Assembly: GCA_910584865.1 (NCBI GenBank)
Contig: CAJUCE010000009.1
Location: 81,914 to 145,913 of the forward strand
DNA: 64,000 nt
Reading direction: 5' to 3'
From: an uncultured Acetatifactor sp.
GTDB taxonomy: Bacteria; Bacillota; Clostridia; Lachnospirales; Lachnospiraceae
Shown: piece after piece, positions 34,256-42,443 of the stretch
Layout: each line of letters starts with the position of its first letter
How positions within the stretch are numbered: the first letter of the stretch is position 1
The notes under the pieces: generated by a model
Seen by the model: the letters and a program-made list of their open reading frames with translations, nothing else
Told to the model about the DNA's origin: nothing
Databases searched by the model: none
Program-made: the position numbers and the translations under genes

Positions 34256-35287
34256 CTATATCCTGTCCTTTCTTTTCGGTACTGGTGGCAGCTTCTTCAC
34301 AATGGACTCATTGTAGGCAATGGAGCCGTCCGCAGCCATGTATGGCGATTTCTCCACGGCGTCAACGGCATACTGCCTGTACCATGCGGCGCCGTCTGCG
34401 GTATGCACCGTGTCATATGCCCCTTCCGGCGCAGCGTACTGGGCTGCATTGTACATCCCAAAGGCAATCCCGTCCGGGTGGCCTGCAGAGGTCTCCGTCC
34501 CGGTGATCCGTCCCCCGCCAATCTCCACGTCTGTAAAAACAGGCACATTTGCCGCCCCGGCTCCCAGCGCCGTGTAGCCCATGTACGACTGCAGGGCTTC
34601 TGCCGCCTGCGTCCCCTCCATGGTGCCGTCCACGGCGATGCTGCCAGTGGCAACCCTGCCGATGATGTCATTGGCAAAGCTCCCGCCTTTGCCGACGGAA
34701 GACTTGTAGATCTGTCCGCCCACCATGCCGGAAATCCCACCGGGCATACCGCCCTTCCTTTTCCCTAAAGCACCGCCTCCGGCCTTTCCGGTTCCGGCTG
34801 ATGCGGAGGTGACGGCTGCGGCAGCGCCGTTCTTCACCTGCCTGCTGGCCACTCCCGCAAGGCCGCCCGCCAGGAACCCGCCTGCATTCCCCGGGCTGCC
34901 CGGGCTTCCCATGCCACCGTTCCTGCCGGGGCTTCCCGTCCTGCCGCCGGAGCCACCGCCGCCAAAGCCGAAATGTCCGCCTGCCGCATTCCGTGCTGCT
35001 CCCAATCCTCTTGCCGCCACCATCAGCTCCGCAATCATGTTTCCGCCGGTATGCCCCACGTTTATCCCCAGGCCCGACATAAAGGAGTCCACCTTCTGGG
35101 ACACCTTCAGGAACGCGATGGCGCACAGGAACCAAATCAGCACATTCCCGGTAACGGATTCCTTGCCGGACGCCTCCACCTTCGCCTGCACATCCGCCTC
35201 CGATATGGCAAAGGCGGGCTGGCAGACAGCAAAAGACAGCGCCACTGTAAGGAACGCTGCCGCTAACAGTCTCTTCAATTTTTTCAT
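34256..35287 (-). CDS. secreted/membrane protein resembling the C-terminal part of TrbL
   Basis: A 343-residue protein with a signal peptide (MKKLKRLLAAAFLTV... cleaved near PAFA), then a membrane helix and the segment LIWFLCAIAFLKVSQKVDSF followed by GLGINVGHTGG. In single-gene TrbL/VirB6 proteins of Clostridia ICEs a very similar segment follows the helices encoded here by the separate gene at 35559-36269. The rest is Gly/Ser-rich (about residues 95-190) with a final ordered region. AGGAGGACAACAGATT precedes the ATG. It probably completes the VirB6-type channel (inference). Confidence 0.6.
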   Translation of the reverse strand: MKKLKRLLAAAFLTVALSFAVCQPAFAISEADVQAKVEASGKESVTGNVLIWFLCAIAFLKVSQKVDSFMSGLGINVGHTGGNMIAELMVAARGLGAARNAAGGHFGFGGGGSGGRTGSPGRNGGMGSPGSPGNAGGFLAGGLAGVASRQVKNGAAAAVTSASAGTGKAGGGALGKRKGGMPGGISGMVGGQIYKSSVGKGGSFANDIIGRVATGSIAVDGTMEGTQAAEALQSYMGYTALGAGAANVPVFTDVEIGGGRITGTETSAGHPDGIAFGMYNAAQYAAPEGAYDTVHTADGAAWYRQYAVDAVEKSPYMAADGSIAYNESIVKKLPPVPKRKDRI

Positions 35288-35378
35288 ATAATCTGTTGTC
35301 CTCCTGATAGGTAAGTATAGTTTTCAGTTCTTCTACAGCTTCCAGAAGCTTTCCCTAACCCGGATAAACCGGAAGCCA

Positions 35379-35418
35379 GAATTTTGCCAGAATGCGCAAG
35401 GTTTCGTTATTAAGTGCC
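35379..35418 (+). repeat. dispersed ~40-bp element repeat, copy B
   Basis: Contains TTTTGCCAGAATGCGCAAGG then TTTCGTTATTAAGTGCC. It lies between the TrbL and TrbL-C-like genes. Bases to its left (CCTAACCCGGATAAACCGG) match those left of copy A, so the repeated unit is nearer 75 bp for these two. Confidence 0.6.
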
Positions 35419-35558
35419 TAAGCTACAGCCGCCCCCAATGACATGCATGGAACCTCCGCCTGCTTCCTGAAAGCTGTCTGTTGAATAATGCCACTCCATT
35501 AACTCCCTTTCCAGATGCTGGTATCCAACAGACACCGGCAGTCCAGAACTACCCTCTT

Positions 35559-36269
35559 TTATAAGGAAAGAGGATTCGCAAGGAACGTCCCCACCATGGA
35601 AGTGAACAGCCGCAGGCACCAGGCATTCATCACAAGCAGGAAAATCTGTCCCCCCAGCATCCGGCACCAGGACTTGAAGATGTTCCCGGTAGACTGGGAT
35701 GCCCCCATGGAGAACACCACCGGCGCCGTGTAGACCAGCACTCCCAACAATACATACCGCTCTGCCGCCTCGAAGAGGAGCTTCAAGTAGTTCCATGCCA
35801 GTATCAATACCAGGATCAGCACAATCAGTGCCACGCCCCCATTTGCCACCACGCCGATGATGGTTGTCGCCACCGAACTGAAGCTGGCAAAGCTGATGGG
35901 CGGCAGCTCCGAGTCCAGAATCCAGTTGTAGGGCGTGCCGCCAATCTTCAAGACCGTATTGACGATATCATCCGAAAAGTAAGCCAGTACAATGAACAGC
36001 ACGGAGCGGATGCTCAGCTTCACCGGATCCTCCGCCTCAATGCCCGCCCCCAGGCCAAAGTTCTTGAACAGCTGCCATATCCAGTTCAGCAGGATGATGC
36101 CGATGGCCAGGGCCACGAATATCTGATACATGGTGCCTGCGGCGGGGAAATAGCGCAGGAACACCGCCATGTCACAGCCCAAAGCGCCCAGCACCGATGT
36201 TGTCACCAAATCAAGCCCGTTCATCACCTGTTCTGCGATCCATTCCACGATCCCGTCTAAAATGCCCAT
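35559..36269 (-). CDS. TrbL/VirB6-like conjugal transfer membrane protein
   Basis: A 236-residue polytopic protein opening MGILDGIVEWIAEQVMNGLD, with about five membrane helices (YQIFVALAIGIILLNWIWQL, SVLFIVLAYF, VALIVLILVLILAWNYLKLL, YVLLGVLVYTAPVVFSMGAS, FLLVMNAWCLRLF) and TGNIFKSWCRMLGGQ, characteristic of TrbL proteins of Firmicutes elements. It ends soon after the last helix (FLANPLSL), shorter than single-gene relatives, whose C-terminal segment appears in the next gene. Confidence 0.8.
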   Translation of the reverse strand: MGILDGIVEWIAEQVMNGLDLVTTSVLGALGCDMAVFLRYFPAAGTMYQIFVALAIGIILLNWIWQLFKNFGLGAGIEAEDPVKLSIRSVLFIVLAYFSDDIVNTVLKIGGTPYNWILDSELPPISFASFSSVATTIIGVVANGGVALIVLILVLILAWNYLKLLFEAAERYVLLGVLVYTAPVVFSMGASQSTGNIFKSWCRMLGGQIFLLVMNAWCLRLFTSMVGTFLANPLSL

Positions 36270-36324
36270 CTGAAATCACTCCTTTCTACAGCAAGCGTGG
36301 CCTGCGTCCCATATGCCCAACACA

Positions 36325-36750
36325 TCAGCCGCCCCACTTGCCGCCCGAAAAGAACGGGGTGACATAGGCCATGATGAAACCCAGACCGTTCAGGACTGCC
36401 CATGTGATGCAGATGCGCTTCAGCCACGCCCGGCTCTCGTCCACGGTACGCCCGGAGCGGGAGAAGTTCATCATCAGGAGCGCCACCGAGGCTGTGACGA
36501 TGGCGGCTACCGTGGAAATGAGAAGAATCTGGCTGTACACATCCTTCATAATCTCATTGGCCTTTGTCCATACGTTTACCCCTCCTGCGTCCCCTCCGTC
36601 CGCCCCGGCAAATACGGGCAGTGTGGATGCAAGGAATGCCATGGAGCCCAGGTATATGCCGTAGAGGGCATGGGCTATGGGCAGCCTACTGTACCAGGGT
36701 GCTTTCTTTTTCTCTGTCTGTGTGTGCTGCTGTTGAGTCTCTTTCTTCAA
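36325..36750 (-). CDS. small transfer membrane protein, VirB2-like candidate
   Basis: A 141-residue protein with a basic Gln/Lys-rich start, a first hydrophobic segment (YGIYLGSMAFLASTLPVFA) that could be a signal sequence, then two membrane helices (LLISTVAAIVTASVALLMM and TWAVLNGLGFIMAYV) around a short basic loop. This is the size and layout of VirB2/TrbC-type pilin subunits, and the position directly before TrbL fits. No sequence signature proves it. It is the first gene of the transfer block. Confidence 0.6.
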   Translation of the reverse strand: MKKETQQQHTQTEKKKAPWYSRLPIAHALYGIYLGSMAFLASTLPVFAGADGGDAGGVNVWTKANEIMKDVYSQILLISTVAAIVTASVALLMMNFSRSGRTVDESRAWLKRICITWAVLNGLGFIMAYVTPFFSGGKWGG

Positions 36751-36962
36751 CTTCTAATCCTCCTTCATGTTTTTGGTCTCCAAAACAGAAATGGCTGCCT
36801 CCGGTGTGGAGTGCAGCCAGCTCTCATGTTTTCTGCCGCTTCTGTTTTGGGTACAGATTTCAGCATATTCATTTTAACATATGGAGATTTGCGGGGAAAG
36901 AGCAAAACCGTGCCAATTTCGTGCCAATTATATGCAATAGCTAAACTACCTTTTTAAAGCAA

Positions 36963-38705
36963 CTATTTCTTTAATTTCACATATGTCCATATCTCTTCTG
37001 AAAAACGTGCGCAATTTCTTATCCCTATCGTATCTGGCAATGCAACCATAAGCAGTCGCCTTGCTCTGGTCATGGCTACATAAGCCAGTCTCATTATCTC
37101 TTGATTCAAGAAACCCTCCATCAGCATTTTAGGCGTAATTGTATTTCCTGTACGACTTTTAATATACAATAATACAGCATCATAAGACTCTCCTTTCACA
37201 CCATGAATTGAAGAACGTGTATACTGACCCTCCGTTTTCTTTTCGAAATAGTTTTTCAATGGTATATGTTTAAAATTTGGATTTGATTTATCACTACGCT
37301 TTATTTTAAAAATTTCCTTTATATCTTTTTCTTTTGATGTTTCATATCCGTACTTTTCACATATTAAGCTAAAAACCATTGATGAACTTTTTACCCATTC
37401 ATCAACTTCTGTTTCAATATCTGGCAAACCTATTAATATATCAATTACACACTCTCTCCATGTATCTTCATCTTCAATTTTTTTCATCAAGTACTCGTCC
37501 ACATCTTCATTAAAAATCAGATTATATAACGCTCTCGATACATTTTGGTATGCTCGTTTTCGAGAACCGCATTTCCATTCATATGCAGCTCTAGCAAATA
37601 GCTCTATCTCTATGCTTTTCCATAGACCATTAATATCCGTTTCAGAGTATATTCTTCCTCTGGTTAAAATTGCAATATTAGATGGCAACAATTCTATGCC
37701 CATACTTTTACACTTATTTAAAAAATAGCCGAATATATCTTCTTGAGAATCTTCCTTGGTTAATAACAATATCGGTTTTTCTGTTTCATTTTTCCAAACC
37801 CCAATTGCTTTATTACTTTCCATTCCTCCTAAGCTAGCAGAAAAAAAGCAAGTAGCATTACATATATTCTGAGAGCTTCTAAAATTCCCTGTCAGATTAA
37901 TTTTCCTCCATCTTGAATCTTCTATCATTCTAATAAAGGTTTCCGGGTTTGCGTTTCTCCATTCATATATCGACTGATCGGGGTCTCCTACCAAAAATAT
38001 TGACTCCATCCCAGCCTCACCTAAAGCTTCAAAAACTGCCATCTGATTCATCGATGTGTCTTGAACTTCATCAATGATTATTATCGGGAACCTCTCTGCT
38101 ATGGCACATGCGATTTCTGGGTATTTCTTAAGCAATTCATAAGCGAATAAAGCTGTTTCATTCTGAAAAAGAATATTTCTTTTCCATATCATTTTTTTGT
38201 ATTGCTGACAAGGAAGCTCCCATGCTTTTCCACAATCACAGTCCACTGGCTCATTTCCTCTATAGAACTTCCCATCAATCCCATAATAAAATTGCTCAAT
38301 CTTATCTACACAGCCTCTACTACGACATTCTTTACGCCAAAATCTATATGGTATTTTCCAATCATCAGATAAAGCTATTCTTGGACGTACTTTGCCCATA
38401 GTATGAAGATGCCCATAACGCAATACTATAAATTCATCAATAAAGCTATCCACAGTCCCTACAAAATGCGGATAGCCCAATTCACCAAGACTACCATGAA
38501 TCTCTCTTGCTTTTTCACATATTTCTTTACTTGCAACATTTGTAAAAGACAGTACCGCAACACCTTTATGATAGTCTTTCCAATTATCTATATATGCTAA
38601 CAGCTTATGAGCGACCATATAGGTCTTTCCACTTCCAGGACAAGCTTTTACAATCACTTTACCTTTTGCTTTAAGAAATTGCTCTTGTTCTTCTGTCATA
38701 ATCAT
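36963..38705 (-). CDS. gajB: Gabija-type UvrD-like helicase GajB
   Basis: A 580-residue superfamily 1A helicase: Walker A ACPGSGKTYMV at residues 21-31, motif Ia VLSFTNVAS, Walker B IIIDEVQDTS (208-218), GDPDQSIYEWRNANPE (240-255), LTGNFRSSQNI, and near the C-terminus HGVKGESYDAV and YVAMTRARRLL. It starts one base after the stop of the OLD-family gene, with GGAGAAC before the ATG. An OLD nuclease followed by a UvrD-like helicase defines the Gabija anti-phage system, in which the two proteins form one complex. Base composition is strongly AT-rich compared with the transfer genes, a sign of separate acquisition. B. cereus GajB is somewhat shorter (about 500 residues). Confidence 0.8.
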   Translation of the reverse strand: MIMTEEQEQFLKAKGKVIVKACPGSGKTYMVAHKLLAYIDNWKDYHKGVAVLSFTNVASKEICEKAREIHGSLGELGYPHFVGTVDSFIDEFIVLRYGHLHTMGKVRPRIALSDDWKIPYRFWRKECRSRGCVDKIEQFYYGIDGKFYRGNEPVDCDCGKAWELPCQQYKKMIWKRNILFQNETALFAYELLKKYPEIACAIAERFPIIIIDEVQDTSMNQMAVFEALGEAGMESIFLVGDPDQSIYEWRNANPETFIRMIEDSRWRKINLTGNFRSSQNICNATCFFSASLGGMESNKAIGVWKNETEKPILLLTKEDSQEDIFGYFLNKCKSMGIELLPSNIAILTRGRIYSETDINGLWKSIEIELFARAAYEWKCGSRKRAYQNVSRALYNLIFNEDVDEYLMKKIEDEDTWRECVIDILIGLPDIETEVDEWVKSSSMVFSLICEKYGYETSKEKDIKEIFKIKRSDKSNPNFKHIPLKNYFEKKTEGQYTRSSIHGVKGESYDAVLLYIKSRTGNTITPKMLMEGFLNQEIMRLAYVAMTRARRLLMVALPDTIGIRNCARFSEEIWTYVKLKK

Positions 38706-38706
38706 A

Positions 38707-40698
38707 TTAGTTCTCCGTCACACTATAAATTGCATCTTTTAAATAAGCTGGTATAGTAAACTCTTTCTCTACTTGCTGCCCTTTTTCCCTTGATATATGC
38801 TGATTCATAATAACCTGGCTAATATATTGTGCAACTGTACCCTTACACTTCTCTCTAGCTCTTATAAACAACCACACACATGCAGCCTTTTCACTCAATT
38901 CCGATAGCGTCTCAACTTTTTTCTCTAACTTAAGCCCTAAATCCTTATAACACTTTTTTAATGCTTCTATCATATGGCATACATTATTTTCACTACAGCA
39001 CAATGCATACTCCAATGTTTTTGTGGCTGTAAAAAATTTGAATCCAGCACTAGAACATAATGCCTCCAAGTCACTACATCTAACTGAGGGCTTTCCATTT
39101 TGTAGGTTAAGTTTAACTTCTGCACACACATCATCGTAATCATAATTCTTATCTATGTAATTTTCATCATCTTTTTTGTTGCATCTATCATCATCGGTTA
39201 TTACAGACACTTTCGGAAAACAGGTTTTTACTTTGTCTGATGACAAAAGATTTACAAAAGGTTCAAATGCAACACCATCCACATTGACCAATTCTACCGC
39301 ATACTTTTCAAATGGTCTATATAAAGCTTTTGCCATTGCAGGCAGCAAGATTGCCTCACTAATCCCCTCAACAAACAAAATCCCTCTCGCAAAAAACATC
39401 TGGGACTTTGTAACATCAAGATATCTCTGTAAATATTTTTTATTCTCCTCTTTCAAATTTGCTTCCGAAAATGGCAAGCAATGTTTCCTATGTCCATGTT
39501 CATATAATAGGTTAATATTTTCTATATCTATCTTCGATGCTAGTGTAGGTGAATGTGATGTATATATAATTTGAATATTTTCATCTTTTTTATTTGTGTC
39601 TACCAAAAAAACATGCACTAATTCCTGTAATTGCGGGTGCAAATGTGCTTCTGGCTCTTCGACTAATAAAAGATTTTGGTATACTCCACCTTTCTCGATT
39701 GCCATATCTCCAAGTACAGCCGACATAAACAGTAAATTATTGTACCCTAATCCATTCTGATATAGTTCAAATGAGCTATTGGCTATTTGGCTAATTCTAT
39801 TAGCCACATCATCGTCAATTCCTACTTCATTATCTAAAATAGAGATTTCAAAATAAATACCTTTTTCATCTTTTTGAATTTTCTTTGATTCCTTATGTGT
39901 CTGGTAATATGTAAGCGCTTTTCCGTATGCTGGATCTGATATATTTATCAAAACCCACTTAGGTTTTACCCATGCGCGTAAAGAGGATGCAATCGAATCA
40001 AATATAGGTTCCACTAATCCTATATCAATCTGTTGGTTTAAAAATTCTTGCTCAATCCTTTCAAGATTTTGATTTATTGTATTTTTTGTCTTTCTTATAT
40101 GCTCTTTTTCCAGCAATTTCTTATTTGCTTCATCCAAAATTTGAACTAATTCTGCCCTGACCTCGTTCTCTGGAACCAGATTCCTAAGCAATTGCGCAAG
40201 CCGACTGCTTTTTGATGGCTTCATTTCATTTTCGGAATCCCGTAATGCACCTAAAAAAACAACTTCCGTTGCATCGAATGTGTCTGCCGATAATTGATTT
40301 CCCTCTGTTCCAAAACCCCAATATATTGAACGAACCTTTTCAACACCTTTAGGAGAAATATATTTTTGGAATCTAATGTGAAAGTCTCCTCCCCTGCCCC
40401 CCTGACTCTGAGGATTCCAAATCTCTACCAATCTTCGAGGCACATCTTCTAAGAATACATCAAATTGTGCATAATCTGCAATTGACCCATCTGGATAAAC
40501 ATGAAAATCCAATTTTGTAAAATAAATATCTTTTCTATATGTTACTGTTGAATAAACAATTCTAATAGCATCAATTACAGATGATTTTCCAGAATTATTT
40601 TCACCTATAATTGCATTTGTACCTTTATTAAAAATTAACGATATTCCATCTTCATCAAATGATCTAAAATTCTTTATTGTCAACCTCTTTAAATACAT
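38707..40698 (-). CDS. gajA: Gabija-type OLD-family nuclease GajA
   Basis: An OLD-family protein of 663 residues (666 from the first ATG at 40707). The N-terminal ABC ATPase has Walker A IIGENNSGKSS (near residue 35) and signature/Walker B LLLVEEPEAHLHPQL (about 346) with TSHSPTLAS (383). A TOPRIM nuclease follows: FVEGISEAILLPAMAKAL (glutamate near 447) and VITDDDR (503-508). In Gabija, GajA nicks phage DNA when nucleotide is depleted. ATG 40698 is preferred because AAGGGAG lies ten bases upstream, whereas it almost touches ATG 40707. AT-rich like gajB. Confidence 0.82.
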   Translation of the reverse strand: MYLKRLTIKNFRSFDEDGISLIFNKGTNAIIGENNSGKSSVIDAIRIVYSTVTYRKDIYFTKLDFHVYPDGSIADYAQFDVFLEDVPRRLVEIWNPQSQGGRGGDFHIRFQKYISPKGVEKVRSIYWGFGTEGNQLSADTFDATEVVFLGALRDSENEMKPSKSSRLAQLLRNLVPENEVRAELVQILDEANKKLLEKEHIRKTKNTINQNLERIEQEFLNQQIDIGLVEPIFDSIASSLRAWVKPKWVLINISDPAYGKALTYYQTHKESKKIQKDEKGIYFEISILDNEVGIDDDVANRISQIANSSFELYQNGLGYNNLLFMSAVLGDMAIEKGGVYQNLLLVEEPEAHLHPQLQELVHVFLVDTNKKDENIQIIYTSHSPTLASKIDIENINLLYEHGHRKHCLPFSEANLKEENKKYLQRYLDVTKSQMFFARGILFVEGISEAILLPAMAKALYRPFEKYAVELVNVDGVAFEPFVNLLSSDKVKTCFPKVSVITDDDRCNKKDDENYIDKNYDYDDVCAEVKLNLQNGKPSVRCSDLEALCSSAGFKFFTATKTLEYALCCSENNVCHMIEALKKCYKDLGLKLEKKVETLSELSEKAACVWLFIRAREKCKGTVAQYISQVIMNQHISREKGQQVEKEFTIPAYLKDAIYSVTEN

Positions 40699-40867
40699 AA
40701 TATTCATTCTCCCTTGTTTTTAAGTTTTATTATAATCCATTATCCAACTGAATACAATCCTCCCTTCCCTATTAAGTTGATTCCAAATTACCTTCAACTC
40801 TTTTTATGGCAAAAATATCCCACAATAAAACTACTTACCACTCTCTTTTCATTTTTTATGCTTTACA

Positions 40868-40892
40868 ACTTGTGGACATAATGTCCACAAGT
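40868..40892. repeat. 25-bp palindrome, copy 1
   Basis: Arms ACTTGTGGACAT and ATGTCCACAAGT around a single central A, extended to 27 bp by flanking A/T. It is identical, apart from the central base, to the three copies at 42124-42432. It lies in the gap between gajA and the 144-residue membrane protein gene. Confidence 0.8.
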
Positions 40893-40934
40893 TATACTTA
40901 TAGTTACTTAATATATTGCATAGCTAATAGTTCT

Positions 40935-41369
40935 TTACTTAATATCAAAAGCTATCATACAAATAATAGCTTCAAACACAGTAACTATGAAGAGAAATGT
41001 CTTCAGGCAGTTTTTCCTGTCCCTCTCATGCCAGTCCACTTCCCGTAGTGAGAAATCATACTTCTCGAAATTCGGATTCAAGAACCGTGCTGGAAATTCC
41101 CTGATATAAACGTAAGTCTTTCCCGTCTCATTCTTCCGCAGTTCCCTATAATCCTTTTTTGATATTACTAATATGTACGCCTCCCCTCTATAATAAATAT
41201 TCATGACATAGTATGGCCGCAGACTGCGCCACTGCCTCATCTGCTTCACCGAGAAGCCCACTTCTTTCCATCCCAGATTAACGCCTTTTTTAAATAGCGC
41301 TGCCACTATCGCTACAATAGATAAGTTTACCGCAACATTTATAACTGTCCATATAATAATATCTTTCAT
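40935..41369 (-). CDS. two-helix membrane protein, unknown function
   Basis: A 144-residue protein: N-terminal helix (IIIWTVINVAVNLSIVAIVAAL), a charged middle with YYVMNIYYRGEAYILVISKKDY, and a C-terminal helix (TFLFIVTVFEAIICMIAF). GAGAGG before the ATG at 41369 sets the start. It lies between two of the palindromes that flank the rep region. A further short frame upstream (41290-41475) is mostly out-of-frame overlap and is not called. Function unknown. Confidence 0.55.
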   Translation of the reverse strand: MKDIIIWTVINVAVNLSIVAIVAALFKKGVNLGWKEVGFSVKQMRQWRSLRPYYVMNIYYRGEAYILVISKKDYRELRKNETGKTYVYIREFPARFLNPNFEKYDFSLREVDWHERDRKNCLKTFLFIVTVFEAIICMIAFDIK

Positions 41370-41491
41370 CACTTTTTCCTCTCTCAAAATAATCAGCCCT
41401 ACCTATTACCTTAGTTATTTCTGCTTCCATATTCAGTAAAACTCTGTATACGAAACCCGGCATCAGACTCTTCATAATTCACCTATCCCAG

Positions 41492-42028
41492 TTAATTTGT
41501 CTCCTGTTCCCCCGGAACAAACTGCTCCAGAACCTCCATGCTATCTTTAGACGTGTACCCCCACAAGATAGAACTCAGCGCTCCAATACATTCCTGTCTT
41601 TTCCTATAATAAGTGCGCATACTGATATCCCTGATATGGGGCCGCAGCTTCTCAATAATCTCCTCCACATTCCGTAACTGCTGCGGTGAAAGATAAGAAT
41701 AATAAAGCAACCAGTAATAGCTCTCCCCATTCTTATGCTTATTCCGCAACAAGTCAATAGCACTGTCCAGAAGCTTCAGCATCCTGTGGCTGCGCTCAAT
41801 GCACTGGGCATGGTGCTCAATGTCGCTCCCTGCAATATCAGCCCCCGCCAGATAGACCGAATCCAGGAAGTCCTCAATGGTATTCCCATATTCAATCTCG
41901 AACTTGTTGCGCACCTGCTGTACGGAAAGCTCCAGGCTCCACACCACATCCCGATATTTTTTCAGCAGCTTCCATGTATCATGATACAAAGGTTCCTCAA
42001 CAATAAGCATTTCGTCTCTTTTTCCCAT
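41492..42028 (-). CDS. HTH regulator-like protein
   Basis: A 178-residue helical protein. The C-terminal part, YSYLSPQQLRNVEEIIEKL, then RPHIRDISMRTYYRKRQECI and GALSSILWGYTSKDSMEVL, resembles phage ArpU-type and sigma region-4-like regulators whose recognition helix holds YYRKR. AAAGGGGAGA precedes ATG 42028; the 32-codon extension upstream has no site and overlaps the palindrome repeats. Placed directly after rep and the palindromes, it may control replication or partition genes (inference). Confidence 0.55.
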   Translation of the reverse strand: MGKRDEMLIVEEPLYHDTWKLLKKYRDVVWSLELSVQQVRNKFEIEYGNTIEDFLDSVYLAGADIAGSDIEHHAQCIERSHRMLKLLDSAIDLLRNKHKNGESYYWLLYYSYLSPQQLRNVEEIIEKLRPHIRDISMRTYYRKRQECIGALSSILWGYTSKDSMEVLEQFVPGEQETN

Positions 42029-42123
42029 TCCAAATCTCCCCTTTACTTTATTATGATGGATTATGTCCTTGCAAAAATAATTTACAGTCACCAGCTCTAT
42101 CTGATGGAAATTTACTTCAAACA

Positions 42124-42432
42124 ACTTGTGGACATTATGTCCACAAGTGATAGCAAAACAAGTTTATCCATATCAGCTTCTGCATACATAAAAACGGAAG
42201 CAATCTCTTCTTTTGCCGTTCCCATTCTTTATCTGTCAAATACTCTACAGTATTTTCTCTCTGCCAACTTGTGGACATTATGTCCACAAGTGACAGAAAA
42301 ACCGTTTATCCATATCAGGATTTACGCACATAAAATGGAAGCAGCCATTTCTTTTACCGCTCCCATTCTTTATCTTCCAAATATTCTCCAGTATTTTCTC
42401 TCTGCCAACTTGTGGACATTATGTCCACAAGT
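42124..42432. repeat. tandem ~142-bp repeats each carrying the 25-bp palindrome (copies 2-4)
   Basis: Palindromes at 42124-42148, 42267-42291 and 42408-42432 with arms ACTTGTGGACAT / ATGTCCACAAGT and central T. The starts are 143 and 141 bp apart, and the DNA between them is itself repeated (TTTATCCATATCAG, ACATAAAA, TTCCCATTCTTTATCT or close variants, and TATTTTCTCTCTGCCA recur). The array begins 12 bp after the rep stop codon. Position beside parA-parB-rep suggests a centromere (ParB) or iteron (Rep) array. Confidence 0.8.
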
Positions 42433-42443
42433 AACCGCCTCAC

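Noticed and set aside
34297..35135. Alternative minus-strand frames inside the TrbL-C-like gene
   Set aside because: The chosen frame has a signal peptide, ribosome site and conserved membrane segment; the others are high-GC shadows.
41290..41475. 61-codon frame between the HTH-like and membrane protein genes
   Set aside because: Most of it overlaps the membrane protein gene out of frame; only the first third is intergenic and has a weak site.
42124..42432. CRISPR array
   Set aside because: Only three units, the 25-bp palindromes are separated by DNA that is itself repeated rather than unique spacers, and no cas genes are present.
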